Of a stretch of 64,000 bases of DNA, positions 44,829-54,568 are shown piece after piece. The translations under genes and the position numbers were made by a program. The notes under the pieces are model-generated. The model made no database searches and had not been told where the DNA came from. It was given only the letters and a program-made list of their open reading frames with translations. Where the stretch lies: positions 2,542,001-2,606,000 of the forward strand of contig OY829383.1 in NCBI GenBank assembly GCA_963691835.1, read 5' to 3'. Source of the stretch: G963691835 sp963691835 (lineage in GTDB: Bacteria; Pseudomonadota; Alphaproteobacteria; Thalassobaculales; Thalassobaculaceae). Each line of letters opens with the position of its first letter. Positions within the stretch are counted from its first letter, which is position 1.

Positions 44829-45479
44829 TCAGGGATCAAGCACCCCGAATTCGCGTACATTCGCGTTGAACGCGATGGAGATGCGGGTGCCGTCTCCTTG
44901 GAATGGCAGGACCTGATGATCGAGCCAGGCCGGGAAAAGCACCATGAACCCAGCCGACGGCGTCACTGAGAGGGTGCCGCCCATGATCGTACCCGGGATC
45001 GGAACCAATCCGGCTGCAGGCCGCGGGTCCCGGAACTCAAGCCGCCCTTGGTGCTGGTCGCCGTCCTCGATCTCATCAATTCGGACATAGTAGACACCAG
45101 ACCAATGGTTGCCGCCGTGGCGATGGGCGAGATTGAAGTCACCGGACCGGTTCACATTGGCCCATCCGCGCATCTCGATGCGGCATTGAAACGGGGCTGT
45201 GGTCGCATGGCTGGTAACGTCCACCACGGCTTGCCGGAAATGAGTGCGCAGGGTCTGGATGTCCTCGTCCTCTCCGTCGAGGAAGTCGCCGGAGGACTGC
45301 CAGCCGCCCACATTGCTAATTGATTCGCCCCGTTCAGACGCCGCGCGTTCCAGGATGAGTGCCTCTAAACGCCGGTTCATCTCTTCTGCGCCAGGGATGC
45401 GCCCGGTTAGGATCGGGGTTGCGAATGACAGGATCAGACCGTCTTCGCCAAAGCCGTGAAACGAGGTATCAATTCGCAT
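44829..45479 (-). CDS. Putative 2OG-Fe(II) oxygenase (TIGR02466 family)
   Basis: 216 residues of the TIGR02466 putative oxygenase group. AHRHGGNHWSGVYYV holds the first metal-ligand region, FPAWLDHQVLPF a later His, and RISIAFN the Arg that binds 2-oxoglutarate. Substrate unknown; hydroxylation of a small molecule or protein is the family-level expectation. Divergent from the glycosyltransferase gene across 114 bases. Confidence 0.8.
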   Translation of the reverse strand: MRIDTSFHGFGEDGLILSFATPILTGRIPGAEEMNRRLEALILERAASERGESISNVGGWQSSGDFLDGEDEDIQTLRTHFRQAVVDVTSHATTAPFQCRIEMRGWANVNRSGDFNLAHRHGGNHWSGVYYVRIDEIEDGDQHQGRLEFRDPRPAAGLVPIPGTIMGGTLSVTPSAGFMVLFPAWLDHQVLPFQGDGTRISIAFNANVREFGVLDP

Positions 45480-45593
45480 TCCAGAGGTTCCAATCTCCGA
45501 TCAGCTTGTCGGCGGATCTACTCTCTCACCATCTCCCATAAATCCGTCCGCCGGAAGCCCGGGAGACGGGTAAAACGCTAGGAACTCATTCAG

Positions 45594-46784
45594 GTGCGGC
45601 GGATCGGAATCGGTTGGCAGATCATCGAAGGCCAGGGCTGGGGCACCTATGGCACCGCGATCGTCCGGCATCTGCATCGGAAGGATGGCCTGGAGCCGGT
45701 GATCCTGGAGCGCACACCCTTCATCGGTTCCGATAGTCTCGAACGCGAGGTTCTGAACCGCTACCGCCACGGATTGGCTCAACGGGTCGAGAACTTTGAG
45801 CGAATCGTCAAGGAGAAGGGCGGCACGACGCTGAACATCGACATCCTGCATGCCCGTGGAAACGATGGACAGCCCGCCTTCTCCCAGTTCTCGCCGATGA
45901 TCCGAGGAAATCGGAACTACGCAATGGTCTTCTCGGAAACCTCAAACGTGTCCAAGAAGGCGGTCGCGCAGTATGGCGAGTTTGACCGGGTCTTCGCGGG
46001 TTCCACCTGGAATGCCGATGTGTTGAGGGAGGCCGGTGTGGCGTCCCCGATCGTGCAGATCCAAGGCGTGGACACGACGCTCTATCGGCCGGGACCAAAG
46101 GTTGGTCTGTTCCCCGACGAGTTCGTTGTCTTCTCCGGTGGAAAGCTTGAGTTCCGGAAAGGGCAGGACATTGTCGCGGCGGCATTCAAGATCTTTATCG
46201 ACCGTCACCCCAATGCGCGGCTAGTGTGCTGCTGGGGCAACAAATGGCCCTCGAACCCAATGGTCAAGTTGATGGGGTACAGCCCGCATGTGGATGGCGG
46301 GCCCGACGTTCATGACGGTCGCGGGGATGTGCCCGAATGGTTGTCGCGCTTCGGCATTCCGCTGGACCGGGTGACACTGCTGGAGGACGTCCCACCGATC
46401 GCGATGCCGAGGATCTTGCGGGAGGCGGATGTCGCGGTGTTTCCGAACCGGGGCGAAGGTGGGACCAACCTGGTCGCCATGGAGGCGATGGCTTGCGGTG
46501 TCCCGACCATATTGTCGGCGAATACGGGTCATGTGGACATCATTGATGACGGAGCCTGCTTACCGCTGAGTCACCAAGTGCCGGTCAATATCGGAGAGGC
46601 CAGCGACCGGGTCCAGGGCTGGGGTGAGTCGTCCGTTGAAGAGGTCGTGGCGGCGATGGAGCGCGTCTGGAGCGATACGATGGCAGCCCGCCGCATGGCC
46701 AAGAATGCGGTTGCACGAATGGAGAGCCTTGATTGGTCGGCGCGGATCGACGCGCTCATCAACGCGCTGGACGGGACACCATGA
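45594..46784 (+). CDS. Glycosyltransferase (GT4-like)
   Basis: 396 residues, GT-B fold. The C-terminal donor domain shows FVVFSGGKLEFRKGQDIV and the GT4-type acidic region EGGTNLVAMEAMACGVPTI. The N-terminal half, with GWQIIEGQGWGTYGTAIVRH, is the acceptor domain. No signal or membrane segment. Start GTG at 45594 with AGGA about 10 bases upstream. First of two overlapping glycosyltransferase genes that open the surface-carbohydrate locus; it shares a 4-base overlap with the next. Confidence 0.88.
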   Translation: MRRIGIGWQIIEGQGWGTYGTAIVRHLHRKDGLEPVILERTPFIGSDSLEREVLNRYRHGLAQRVENFERIVKEKGGTTLNIDILHARGNDGQPAFSQFSPMIRGNRNYAMVFSETSNVSKKAVAQYGEFDRVFAGSTWNADVLREAGVASPIVQIQGVDTTLYRPGPKVGLFPDEFVVFSGGKLEFRKGQDIVAAAFKIFIDRHPNARLVCCWGNKWPSNPMVKLMGYSPHVDGGPDVHDGRGDVPEWLSRFGIPLDRVTLLEDVPPIAMPRILREADVAVFPNRGEGGTNLVAMEAMACGVPTILSANTGHVDIIDDGACLPLSHQVPVNIGEASDRVQGWGESSVEEVVAAMERVWSDTMAARRMAKNAVARMESLDWSARIDALINALDGTP

Positions 46785-47887
46785 GGGATCGCCAGGACAT
46801 AAGCGCGCCGCTTGTTCACGGGATCGGATGGTTTGAGGGCCGCTTCGGCTACAACATCCACACCCGGAATTTCTTTGGAGCGTTGTCTCAACGCTTGCCG
46901 GTGACCGTATCGCCGCTGGTGGTGTTCGAGGGACCTTTGGAGCCGGATCTCGAGATCCTGTCGCGGGTCTGGGGGGACCGTCGCGTCACGGTGACACTGC
47001 TGTACGGGAGCCATGTGGACATCGCGGGCGCCGTCGAGGGTTCCAGGATCGGCTACACCGTTTGGGAGACCACACGGCTGCCTGATGACTGGTTCGGTCC
47101 CCTCTCGGCCATGGACCGGATCTGGGTGCCTACGGAGTGGGGGCGACGGGTCATGCTGGAGAATGGTTTCGCCGCCGATCGGGTCGACGTGGTTCCCGAG
47201 GGCATCGACCCAAGCATCTTCCGGACGGACGCCGCCCCGGCACCGTACGTCGCGGATCTGAGCGGCTTCAAATTCCTCTCCGTGGGCCGATGGGAGCGGC
47301 GGAAAGGCACCGAAGAGATTATCCGCGCTTTCGACATCGCGTTCGGGCCGGAGCATGACGTCCGACTGCTTCTGTCCTGCGACAATCATCATGATCCGGA
47401 TTTCGAGATTGGCTCGGCACTGCGTGCGCTGGAGCTCCGCTACCCGCACCGGATCGTCTACATTCCGCCTGTCCGTTCCCACGATACCCTGGCGAGACTG
47501 TACACCGGCTGTGATGCCTATGTCGGCGCGGCCCGGGCGGAGGGGTGGGGGCTGCCCCTCTTGGAGGCGATGGCGTCCGGATTGCCGGTGATCGCGCCCT
47601 TCTACAGCGGGCCGACAGCGTTTCTGGGCCCCGAAGCCTATGTCGTGGCCCATCGCGAGGTTCCCGTCGATGTGCCGTATTTCGACCGGGAGGACGCCGA
47701 CTATGGCGTATGGGCCGAGCCGGATGTGGAGGATCTCGCCCGGCAGATGCGGGCGGTCTACGCGGATCAGTCCGCCGCTCGAGCTCGCGGATCAGCCGGC
47801 GCTACGCGGGCGCGGGAGCAATTCACTTGGGCCAATGCAGCAGACGTCGCGGACGGTCTGATCCGGGCGCTGCAGGAAGACCGCTGA
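46781..47887 (+). CDS. Glycosyltransferase (GT4-like)
   Basis: 368 residues, GT-B fold. FLSVGRWERRKGTEEII and ARAEGWGLPLLEAMASGLP are donor-site motifs; the acceptor domain starts at LVHGIGWFEGRFGYNIHTRN, similar in plan to its neighbour, suggesting both act on the same glycan. The ATG at 46781 overlaps the upstream stop (ATGA). The convergent FkbM methyltransferase gene ends one base after it. Confidence 0.88.
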   Translation: MRDRQDISAPLVHGIGWFEGRFGYNIHTRNFFGALSQRLPVTVSPLVVFEGPLEPDLEILSRVWGDRRVTVTLLYGSHVDIAGAVEGSRIGYTVWETTRLPDDWFGPLSAMDRIWVPTEWGRRVMLENGFAADRVDVVPEGIDPSIFRTDAAPAPYVADLSGFKFLSVGRWERRKGTEEIIRAFDIAFGPEHDVRLLLSCDNHHDPDFEIGSALRALELRYPHRIVYIPPVRSHDTLARLYTGCDAYVGAARAEGWGLPLLEAMASGLPVIAPFYSGPTAFLGPEAYVVAHREVPVDVPYFDREDADYGVWAEPDVEDLARQMRAVYADQSAARARGSAGATRAREQFTWANAADVADGLIRALQEDR

Positions 47888-48718
47888 TCAGATCTTCTTA
47901 AGAGACAGGCGGTTGGCGTTGCTGATGATTTCAGTCTCATAGCCGGCGTCGGCCAACCAGTCTTCCGTCTCTTTCAATCGTGGACTCGGTCGGTCATGAA
48001 CCATGTATTCCCAGAGAATGCCGAAGACCCTCCCGGAATCGATCAAGCCTTTGGCGCCGCGCAGCACGTCGAGCTCCCGGCCCTCCACATCGATCTTCAT
48101 CCAAATGCGGCCGGCTGGCGCATCGCCGCCGCCCATGGCATGCGCCACGAGCGTGTCCAGGGTGAGTTGGACCACCGTGGACGACCCCGGTCCGGCGGCC
48201 GCTGCATCGCTGAAGACGTGGTGGCCCATCGATGTGTTGTGCCGAAGGGAGATGTTGCCGTCAGCCGCGCCGGCGGCAACCCTGGCCACCCGGATCTGCT
48301 CGGTCACACCGTTGCGCCTGATGGCATCTTCCAGCGATGCGACATTGGGTGAGGCGGGCTCTACCGCGATTACCCGTAAGGTCGGAACGGCCGCGGCCGC
48401 GTGAAGCGTGAAGATACCCCGGTGGGCACCGACGTCGAGGAAAAGGTCCCCGGAACCCATGCGTGAGACGAGGGCGCGGCGCTCCCGGATCTCGTAGCCG
48501 TCTCCCTCCATCTCCGCTGCGATAAGGACCTGAAGGGCTGGGTCTTTGAGGTCGGATCGCGCGATCGACAGCTCGAATGTCGCGTCTTCAGCCCGGCACG
48601 GCAGATAGAAGGTATCCCCCTCGAACATGCGCGGCGGGATCCGGACGACCGTGCCTTCCTTCGGGCCTTGAGCGTCTGAGGGTTCCGGTCCTGCGTCGGC
48701 GGTGCGGTCTTCACTCAC
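47888..48718 (-). CDS. FkbM family methyltransferase
   Basis: 276 residues. The SAM-binding motif DVGAHRGIFTLHAA and the FkbM motif MKIDVEGRELDVLRGA are clear. Such enzymes methylate sugar hydroxyls in glycans and polyketides. The start is GTG at 48718, overlapping the SDR stop by 4 bases (GTGA); an upstream in-frame ATG lies inside the SDR gene. Likely O-methylates a sugar of the surface glycan; inference from the locus. Confidence 0.87.
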   Translation of the reverse strand: MSEDRTADAGPEPSDAQGPKEGTVVRIPPRMFEGDTFYLPCRAEDATFELSIARSDLKDPALQVLIAAEMEGDGYEIRERRALVSRMGSGDLFLDVGAHRGIFTLHAAAAVPTLRVIAVEPASPNVASLEDAIRRNGVTEQIRVARVAAGAADGNISLRHNTSMGHHVFSDAAAAGPGSSTVVQLTLDTLVAHAMGGGDAPAGRIWMKIDVEGRELDVLRGAKGLIDSGRVFGILWEYMVHDRPSPRLKETEDWLADAGYETEIISNANRLSLKKI

Positions 48719-49554
48719 CACGCGCTGAGCCCACCATCGACGGCGAGCACCTGTCCGGTCACGTAGCTGGACGCATCCGAGGCGAGCCAAACCAGCGCGC
48801 CGACCATCTCGTCCGCCCTGCCCATGCGCCCCATCGGGACCCGGGATCCGTATTGCGTCTGAAAGGTTTCGTTCTGGCCGCTTGCCACGCCTCCGGGAGC
48901 GATCGCGTTGACGCGGATGCCGTCCAGGCCCCAGTGGGCCGCAAAGTAACGGGTGAGGCCGACCAACCCCGCCTTTGCCGCCGCATAGGATGGCGGTGTG
49001 TTGATTGCACGGCCCAGATACTCCGAGCCCTCATAGATTCTGTTGTCCGGCCCCATGAGGCCGTAGATCGATACTGTTGAGATGATGCTGCCGCCGTTGC
49101 CGCGCGTCTTCATGCCCGCGCCAACGCACCGCATCACGTGGAACGCACCATCCAGGTTCACGGCCATATGCTCTCGCCAAGTCGCGTGCGCGTACGTTTC
49201 GGCAGGTTCGAACATCGCCTCAAGGGAAGTTCCTTTGGTTGCCGCATTGCTGTGGAGAACATCAATTCCGCCGGTCTCCTCATCCAGGCGCCGAATCGTC
49301 TCCTCAACCATCGCCGCGTCCGAAAGATCGCAAGCGACCCCCCGATGGGCTGCTCCAAACGACGCCTTCAGCGCTTCCACCAAGCCGTCGACGGCATCCT
49401 GCTCAAGATCCAGCGCCACCACGGTTGCCCCGTGGGCGGCCAACGCCGACGCGAAATGACGGCCAAGGATGCCGCACGCCCCTGTGACAAGCGCGGTCTT
49501 TCCTGTGAGGTCAAACAGCCCGCGGTAGTCGGGCAGCGTGGCGGGATCGGTCAT
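48715..49554 (-). CDS. SDR family oxidoreductase (possible PtmA-like)
   Basis: 279 residues. The NAD(P) motif TGACGILGRHFA, catalytic Ser in IISTVSIYGL and YAAAK are present. The NETFQTQYGSRVPMGRMG region and C-terminal GQVLAVDGGLSAW are classical SDR. SDRs of this look (PtmA) accompany legionaminic acid genes in Campylobacter flagellin glycosylation, and this one flanks the legionaminate set, so it may supply a sugar precursor or modify the glycan; not proven. Coupled to the FkbM gene by a 4-base overlap. Confidence 0.88.
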   Translation of the reverse strand: MTDPATLPDYRGLFDLTGKTALVTGACGILGRHFASALAAHGATVVALDLEQDAVDGLVEALKASFGAAHRGVACDLSDAAMVEETIRRLDEETGGIDVLHSNAATKGTSLEAMFEPAETYAHATWREHMAVNLDGAFHVMRCVGAGMKTRGNGGSIISTVSIYGLMGPDNRIYEGSEYLGRAINTPPSYAAAKAGLVGLTRYFAAHWGLDGIRVNAIAPGGVASGQNETFQTQYGSRVPMGRMGRADEMVGALVWLASDASSYVTGQVLAVDGGLSAW

Positions 49555-49607
49555 GGAGGGTTGTCGGTCCGGTCAGTTGCCATGGGGTTGTGGGTGCTGC
49601 TTTTAGG

Positions 49608-49637
49608 TTGCTCGGCTTTTTGGCGCCAGTCTATATA
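49608..49637 (+). promoter_or_regulatory. Candidate sigma70-type promoter for the surface-carbohydrate gene
   Basis: TTGCTC at 49608-49613, an 18-base spacer and TATATA at 49632-49637, in the divergent region before the gene at 49753. Would give a leader of about 110 bases. Motif match only. Confidence 0.4.
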
Positions 49638-49752
49638 GCCCCGCGACCGCTGCCGGTACCTGATCCCGGTTTGCCGATTGCAGAACGATCCCCACATCGT
49701 AGCCGCACGCGGCCGCACGGGGGCCGCGGAAATCCCGGGAACCGCACTCCAC

Positions 49753-51102
49753 ATGCCAAACGCCAAATTCCTCTACCTCCCGATCGAGGTCGCGTCACGG
49801 GAACTCGACGCCCGTATCCTCTTGGCGATTCGCGCGGTCGCGCAGGGAACCACGGTTTTGATCGGCCAGCAGTGGCTGATGATGTGGAATCTCCAGAAGT
49901 TCCGGCCCGGGGTCGTCTTCTTCAAAGGCATCAACAAGGTGCAGTTCAGTTGGATGCACCGGGCGAAGCGTGCCGGACACAAGACGGTCGCGATCGACGA
50001 GGAAGTGACGGCGATCTCGAACGCCAGGTTCGTGCTGAAAGAGGTTCACGAGTCTCTTTTCCCGCTGACGGACAAGATCTTCACCCAAGGTCCGTTTCAG
50101 CACGAGACGATCTCGAACCGGTTCCCCAAGGTGGCTCCCAAACTGACCACGACCGGCAACGCGCGCTGGGACATGTTGCGGCCGGCGTTTCGGGGTTTCC
50201 ACAATGCGGACGTCGCGGCCATCCGACGCCAGCATGGCCGGTTCATTCTGGTGAACACGAACTTCGGCTACTTCAATTCCTTCTGGGGCGGGCCTGAGGG
50301 TTTCGAGCGGGTCTGCGAACGGGTCGGCTATATCGAGCGGGGCAACGCGTTCGATGAGGACTGGCTCGCCAAACAGTACGAGTTCGAAGCGCGGAATGCC
50401 GAAGCGTTCGTTGGCATGATCCGGGCGCTTTCGAGCCGGTACCCGGATCACAAGGTCATTCTCCGGCCGCATCCGTCGGAGTCGTTCGAGTATTGGGATG
50501 AGCGTCTTTTGCCGATTCCCAGAACTCAGGTGATCGGCGGCGGATCGGCGGTCGCCTGGATCCTGGCGTCAGACTTTCTGGTGCATAACGGCTGCACAAC
50601 GGGGATCGAGGCGTTTCTGCTCGACAGTCCCGTCGGTGCGTTCAGCCCATTCACCAATTGGGCGGAGGATGTGCTGCTCGGCAACAAGGTCACGACCCGG
50701 CACACGTCCTTCAAGACGTTGTTCGAGGACATAGACGCGGCCATCGCCGATAGGGAGTCGTTCGTCGCCCTGTCGCGGGAGCGGAACATCGACACGCTCC
50801 GCGAGCACTATGACGGCTTCGAGGGCAGCAGTGCGACGAACCGCATCTACGATGAGATCGATCCGATGCTGACGCCATCCGATAGTGCCAACTTTCTTCT
50901 TGATGAGGCCAACGGGGTCGAAGAGGTGGATCCGAGCATCACGTCTCTTCCGACAATCGAGATCCGGAAGAAGAAAGTGGACCTCAACCTTCGGGGCCTG
51001 ACGGAGCGCTACATGAACTTGATGACGGCCATCGGCATCAAAGTTCCTACCAGTGTGAAGCCGATCGGCGACTCCTTATTCCTGATCGAGCCCAAGGCCT
51101 GA
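49753..51102 (+). CDS. Surface carbohydrate biosynthesis protein
   Basis: 449 residues resembling the surface carbohydrate biosynthesis family (TIGR04396-like), a GT-B-like group related to capsule/CDP-glycerol-type transferases. VFFKGINKVQFSWMHRAKRAG and the later DFLVHNGCTTGIEAFLLDSP match that pattern; HNGCTTG is a phosphate-type binding loop. Exact reaction unknown. The ATG at 49753 is chosen over one at 49678 because homologues begin near PNAKFLYLPIEV. Its position immediately before the nonulosonate genes supports a role in glycan transfer. Confidence 0.75.
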   Translation: MPNAKFLYLPIEVASRELDARILLAIRAVAQGTTVLIGQQWLMMWNLQKFRPGVVFFKGINKVQFSWMHRAKRAGHKTVAIDEEVTAISNARFVLKEVHESLFPLTDKIFTQGPFQHETISNRFPKVAPKLTTTGNARWDMLRPAFRGFHNADVAAIRRQHGRFILVNTNFGYFNSFWGGPEGFERVCERVGYIERGNAFDEDWLAKQYEFEARNAEAFVGMIRALSSRYPDHKVILRPHPSESFEYWDERLLPIPRTQVIGGGSAVAWILASDFLVHNGCTTGIEAFLLDSPVGAFSPFTNWAEDVLLGNKVTTRHTSFKTLFEDIDAAIADRESFVALSRERNIDTLREHYDGFEGSSATNRIYDEIDPMLTPSDSANFLLDEANGVEEVDPSITSLPTIEIRKKKVDLNLRGLTERYMNLMTAIGIKVPTSVKPIGDSLFLIEPKA

Positions 51103-51115
51103 TGCACCGTTGCCA

Positions 51116-51144
51116 TTGACCGCGTTCCATCGCGGGACTATGCG
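51116..51144 (+). promoter_or_regulatory. Candidate promoter before the nonulosonate genes
   Basis: TTGACC at 51116-51121, 17 bases, then TATGCG at 51139-51144, ending 53 bases before the nucleotidyltransferase start. A plausible promoter for the long plus-strand run. Motif match only. Confidence 0.4.
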
Positions 51145-51197
51145 TCGCCGCGTCGGCGGTCCAATACGCCGGCTTTGGCCGCCACGGACGGGAACCC

Positions 51198-52259
51198 ATG
51201 GCCGATCAGAACGCACTGGAACCCTATCTGCTCGATCCGGCGGTCTCGATCCGGCACACGATTGAGACCATCGACAAGAGCCAGCTCAGGATAGCCCTCT
51301 TCGTGGACACGGAGCGGCGCCTGCTCGGCATCGCGACCGATGGCGATATTCGCCGGGCGGTTCTACGTGGGGTGTCGCTCGACGCACCGTCCAGCGAAAT
51401 CATGACGACAGCCCCTCAAGTGGCCGAGGAGGGCACGCCCGACGACGCCATCCTGACCCGGATGCAGTCGCTTTCCCTTTACCAATTGCCGGTTCTCGAT
51501 GCTGAAGGCCGCCTGGTGGGATTGCGGACGATTGACGGCCTGCTCCGCCGGACGACCCATCCGAACAGGGTCGTCTTGATGGCCGGCGGTTTCGGCACGC
51601 GGCTTCGGCCGCTGACGGACTCCCGCCCGAAGCCGATGATCGATGTTGGCGGACGGCCGCTGCTGGAAACCGTTCTCACCTCCTTCATCGCGCGGGGCTT
51701 TGTCCGCTTCTCGATCTCCGTGAACTACCGGGCGGACATGATCGAAGAGTATTTCGGCGATGGCAGTGCTTGGGGGGCGGAGATCCAGTATCTGCGCGAG
51801 ACCGAGCCGCTCGGGACCGCGGGCAGCCTCACCCTCCTGCGGGATCGTCCGGAAGAGCCGTTCTTCGTGATGAACGCGGACATCCTGACGTCCGTTAACT
51901 TCCGCCATCTCATGGACTTTCATATCGAGGCGGACGCCGTCGCGACCATGGCGGTTCGAAACCACGACATGACAATTCCCTACGGAGTCGTGGACGTCGA
52001 CCGGCACCGCCTGACGGCGATCCGCGAGAAGCCTGTCCATTCCTTTTTCATCAATGCCGGGCTCTACGTCCTGGCGCCCTCGGCATTGGACCGGCTTCAG
52101 GCTGGTGTGCGGATCGACATGCCGGCCCTTTTCGAGGGGTTGATCGCCGAAGGCAAAACGGTGTCGGCGTTCCCGATTCGGGAGTATTGGAGGGACATCG
52201 GCCAACACGCTGACCTCGCGCGGGCCGAGGACGATTTCGATACCGTGTTCGGCGGATGA
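51198..52259 (+). CDS. ptmE: CBS-domain nucleotidyltransferase, PtmE-like
   Basis: 353 residues. Two CBS domains (1-~112) precede a sugar-phosphate nucleotidyltransferase domain with LMAGGFGTRLRPLTDSRPKP. This architecture matches PtmE, the glucosamine-1-phosphate guanylyltransferase of the GDP-linked legionaminic acid route in Campylobacter. It would make the GDP-sugar that LegB dehydrates. Other nucleotidyltransferases with CBS domains exist; the context strengthens the call. Followed by legB after 81 bases. Confidence 0.82.
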   Translation: MADQNALEPYLLDPAVSIRHTIETIDKSQLRIALFVDTERRLLGIATDGDIRRAVLRGVSLDAPSSEIMTTAPQVAEEGTPDDAILTRMQSLSLYQLPVLDAEGRLVGLRTIDGLLRRTTHPNRVVLMAGGFGTRLRPLTDSRPKPMIDVGGRPLLETVLTSFIARGFVRFSISVNYRADMIEEYFGDGSAWGAEIQYLRETEPLGTAGSLTLLRDRPEEPFFVMNADILTSVNFRHLMDFHIEADAVATMAVRNHDMTIPYGVVDVDRHRLTAIREKPVHSFFINAGLYVLAPSALDRLQAGVRIDMPALFEGLIAEGKTVSAFPIREYWRDIGQHADLARAEDDFDTVFGG

Positions 52260-52340
52260 CGCGGACCCGCCCGGCCCGATACACTTGAATGCCCTTCATC
52301 CTGTCCAAGACCGAGCCAAAAGCGGGAGCTTCGTCACCGA

Positions 52341-53378
52341 ATGACTGAACCGATGGCCACAGCGGGAGACCTGCCGCCGGTGGGCCGGGTGCTGGTGACC
52401 GGCGCCGATGGCTTCATCGGGTCTCACCTCGTCGAGTATCTCGTTGGACGGGGCGTCGAGGTCCGGGCATTCTGCCTCTACAACTCTTTCGGCAGTCTCG
52501 GCTGGCTTGAGACGCTGGATCCGCACGTCATGGCCAGCGTCGAGGTCGTAAGTGGCGATGTGCGCGACCGGACCAGCGTGCGGGAGGCCATGCGCGGCTG
52601 CACATCGGTGTTGCATCTCGCTGCCCTGATCGCGATCCCGTACTCCTACCGCGCGCCCGAAAGTTACGTGGACACGAACATCAAGGGCACACTGAATGTG
52701 TTGGAAGCGGCCCGGGATCTCGAGGTCGCGCGCGTGGTCACCACATCGACGAGCGAGATTTACGGCTCCGCCCAGTTTGTGCCGATCACCGAGGCGCATC
52801 CGGTGAATCCGCAATCGCCCTACGCGGCGACCAAGGCGGCGGCGGACCATCTTGCCCTGTCGTATCAGAAGTCCTTCGACCTGCCGGTCGCCGTTGTCCG
52901 GCCGTTCAATACCTTCGGCCCGCGCCAGTCGACACGGGCTGTCATCCCGACCGTGATCACCCAGCTCGCCCGTGGCGGAAACCGCATCAAGCTCGGTGCG
53001 ACCCGGCCGACCCGCGATTTCACCTTCGTCCGGGATACCGCCGCCGGGATCGCCGCCGTCGCGGCGTCGGACGCGGCTATCGGTCATGTTACCAATCTCG
53101 GCAGCGGCTTCGAGATCTCCGTCGGAGACGCCGCGCGCATGATCGGCCGGATCATGGGGCATGACGACATCGAGATCGTCTCGGAGGCCGAAAGGCTGCG
53201 ACCGGATGCGAGCGAGGTTGACCGTCTGTTCGCCGGGATCGATGCCGCGCGGGAGCGGCTCGAATGGACGCCAGCGTACAGTGGCGCGGACGGTTTCGAA
53301 CGCGGTCTTGGCGAGACTGTGGACTGGTTTTCCAAACCCGAGAACCTCTCCCGCTATCCCGAGGGGTATCAGGTGTGA
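52341..53378 (+). CDS. legB: NAD-dependent 4,6-dehydratase LegB
   Basis: 345 residues, extended SDR. The NAD motif VTGADGFIGSHL, TSTSEIYGSAQFVPI and SPYAATKAAAD with catalytic Tyr/Lys, and VRPFNTFGPRQSTRAVIPT are LegB hallmarks. Converts a nucleotide-activated N-acetylhexosamine to its 4-keto-6-deoxy form in legionaminic acid synthesis. Start ATG at 52341, or the in-frame ATG at 52353. Overlaps legC by 4 bases. Confidence 0.9.
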   Translation: MTEPMATAGDLPPVGRVLVTGADGFIGSHLVEYLVGRGVEVRAFCLYNSFGSLGWLETLDPHVMASVEVVSGDVRDRTSVREAMRGCTSVLHLAALIAIPYSYRAPESYVDTNIKGTLNVLEAARDLEVARVVTTSTSEIYGSAQFVPITEAHPVNPQSPYAATKAAADHLALSYQKSFDLPVAVVRPFNTFGPRQSTRAVIPTVITQLARGGNRIKLGATRPTRDFTFVRDTAAGIAAVAASDAAIGHVTNLGSGFEISVGDAARMIGRIMGHDDIEIVSEAERLRPDASEVDRLFAGIDAARERLEWTPAYSGADGFERGLGETVDWFSKPENLSRYPEGYQV

Positions 53379-54568
53379 GCGCGGGGTTCGATGCCAATGC
53401 GGCGGCTGACCGGATCGCCGATTTGCTGCCGCCGGAAAGGCCCGTCGCCCTGCATGAGCCGCGCTTCGGTCAGGCGGAACGGGACTATGTGCTCGACTGT
53501 GTCGACAGCGGCTGGGTCTCCTATCTCGGGCAGTATGTCGACCGCTTGGAGCAGCTCGTCGCCGAATGGGCCGGCACGCGCTACGCCGTTGCGATGGTCA
53601 ACGGCACTGCGGCCCTACGGATCGCCCTTCAGGTCGCCGGGGTCGAGCCCGGGGACGAGGTGCTGGTTCCCGACCTGACCTTTGTCGCGACCCTGAACGC
53701 CGCGTCCAGCCTGGGTGCCGTCCCGCATCTTGTTGATGCGGAGGACAAGAGCCTCGGTATCTGTCCCGTCGCCTTGAGGGAACGATTGACGGCCGTTGCT
53801 GGGAGGGACGCCCAAGGCGTTCTCCGGAACCGGGAGACCGGCCGACGGATCGCCGTCATCCTGCCCATGCATGTCTTCGGCATTCCCTCTGACATGGATG
53901 GCATAACCGCCGTTGCGGAAGAGTGGGGCATTCCGATCGTCGAGGATGCGGCGGAGGCTGTCGGCGCCCACTATCGCGGACGGCGGGCCGGATCTCTCGG
54001 TCTTGTGTCCGCATTCAGTTTCAACGGGAACAAACCGGTGACCTCCGGCGGTGGCGGCGCATTGGCGACCGATGACGAAGCCCTGGCGAGACGCGCGAAA
54101 CATCTGACCACCCAGGCGAAAGTTCCGCACCGTTGGGCCTTCGTCCATGACGAGATCGCGTCAAACGACCGCATGCCGAACGTCAACGCAGCCCTGGGAT
54201 GCGGACAGTACGAACGGCTGGCAGTCAATCTCGCCTCAAAGCGCCGGGTGTGGGAGCGGTATCGCGACGGGCTGGCGAATGTTCCAGGCTTGGACATTGT
54301 CGGAGAGCCTGAAGGATGCGTCAGCAATCACTGGCTGGTGACAGCGCTTGTCCCGGACCTGGCGGCACGGGAAGCACTTCTGGCCGCCCTCCACGACCGA
54401 GAAATCCTCGCGCGGCCGATCTGGGCGCCGATGCAGGATCTCGCGATCTATGATCACGCGCCGAGGGGGGATCTTTCGGTCTCGCGTTCGCTGGCGGACC
54501 GGATCGTCAGCCTCCCGTCCAGCCCCTTCCTGGACCCGGACTGGCCAGGCGTGGAGACGGGTTCTTGA
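53375..54568 (+). CDS. legC: PLP-dependent aminotransferase LegC
   Basis: 397 residues of the DegT/DnrJ/EryC1 family. FSFNGNKPVTSGGGG contains the PLP-binding Lys; VPDLTFVATLNAASSLGA and VVEDAAEAVGA-like text (IVEDAAEAVGAHY) are family motifs. Adds the C-4 amino group in the legionaminic acid route. Start GTG at 53375, overlapping the legB stop (GTGA). Overlaps legG by 4 bases. Confidence 0.9.
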   Translation: MSAGFDANAAADRIADLLPPERPVALHEPRFGQAERDYVLDCVDSGWVSYLGQYVDRLEQLVAEWAGTRYAVAMVNGTAALRIALQVAGVEPGDEVLVPDLTFVATLNAASSLGAVPHLVDAEDKSLGICPVALRERLTAVAGRDAQGVLRNRETGRRIAVILPMHVFGIPSDMDGITAVAEEWGIPIVEDAAEAVGAHYRGRRAGSLGLVSAFSFNGNKPVTSGGGGALATDDEALARRAKHLTTQAKVPHRWAFVHDEIASNDRMPNVNAALGCGQYERLAVNLASKRRVWERYRDGLANVPGLDIVGEPEGCVSNHWLVTALVPDLAAREALLAALHDREILARPIWAPMQDLAIYDHAPRGDLSVSRSLADRIVSLPSSPFLDPDWPGVETGS

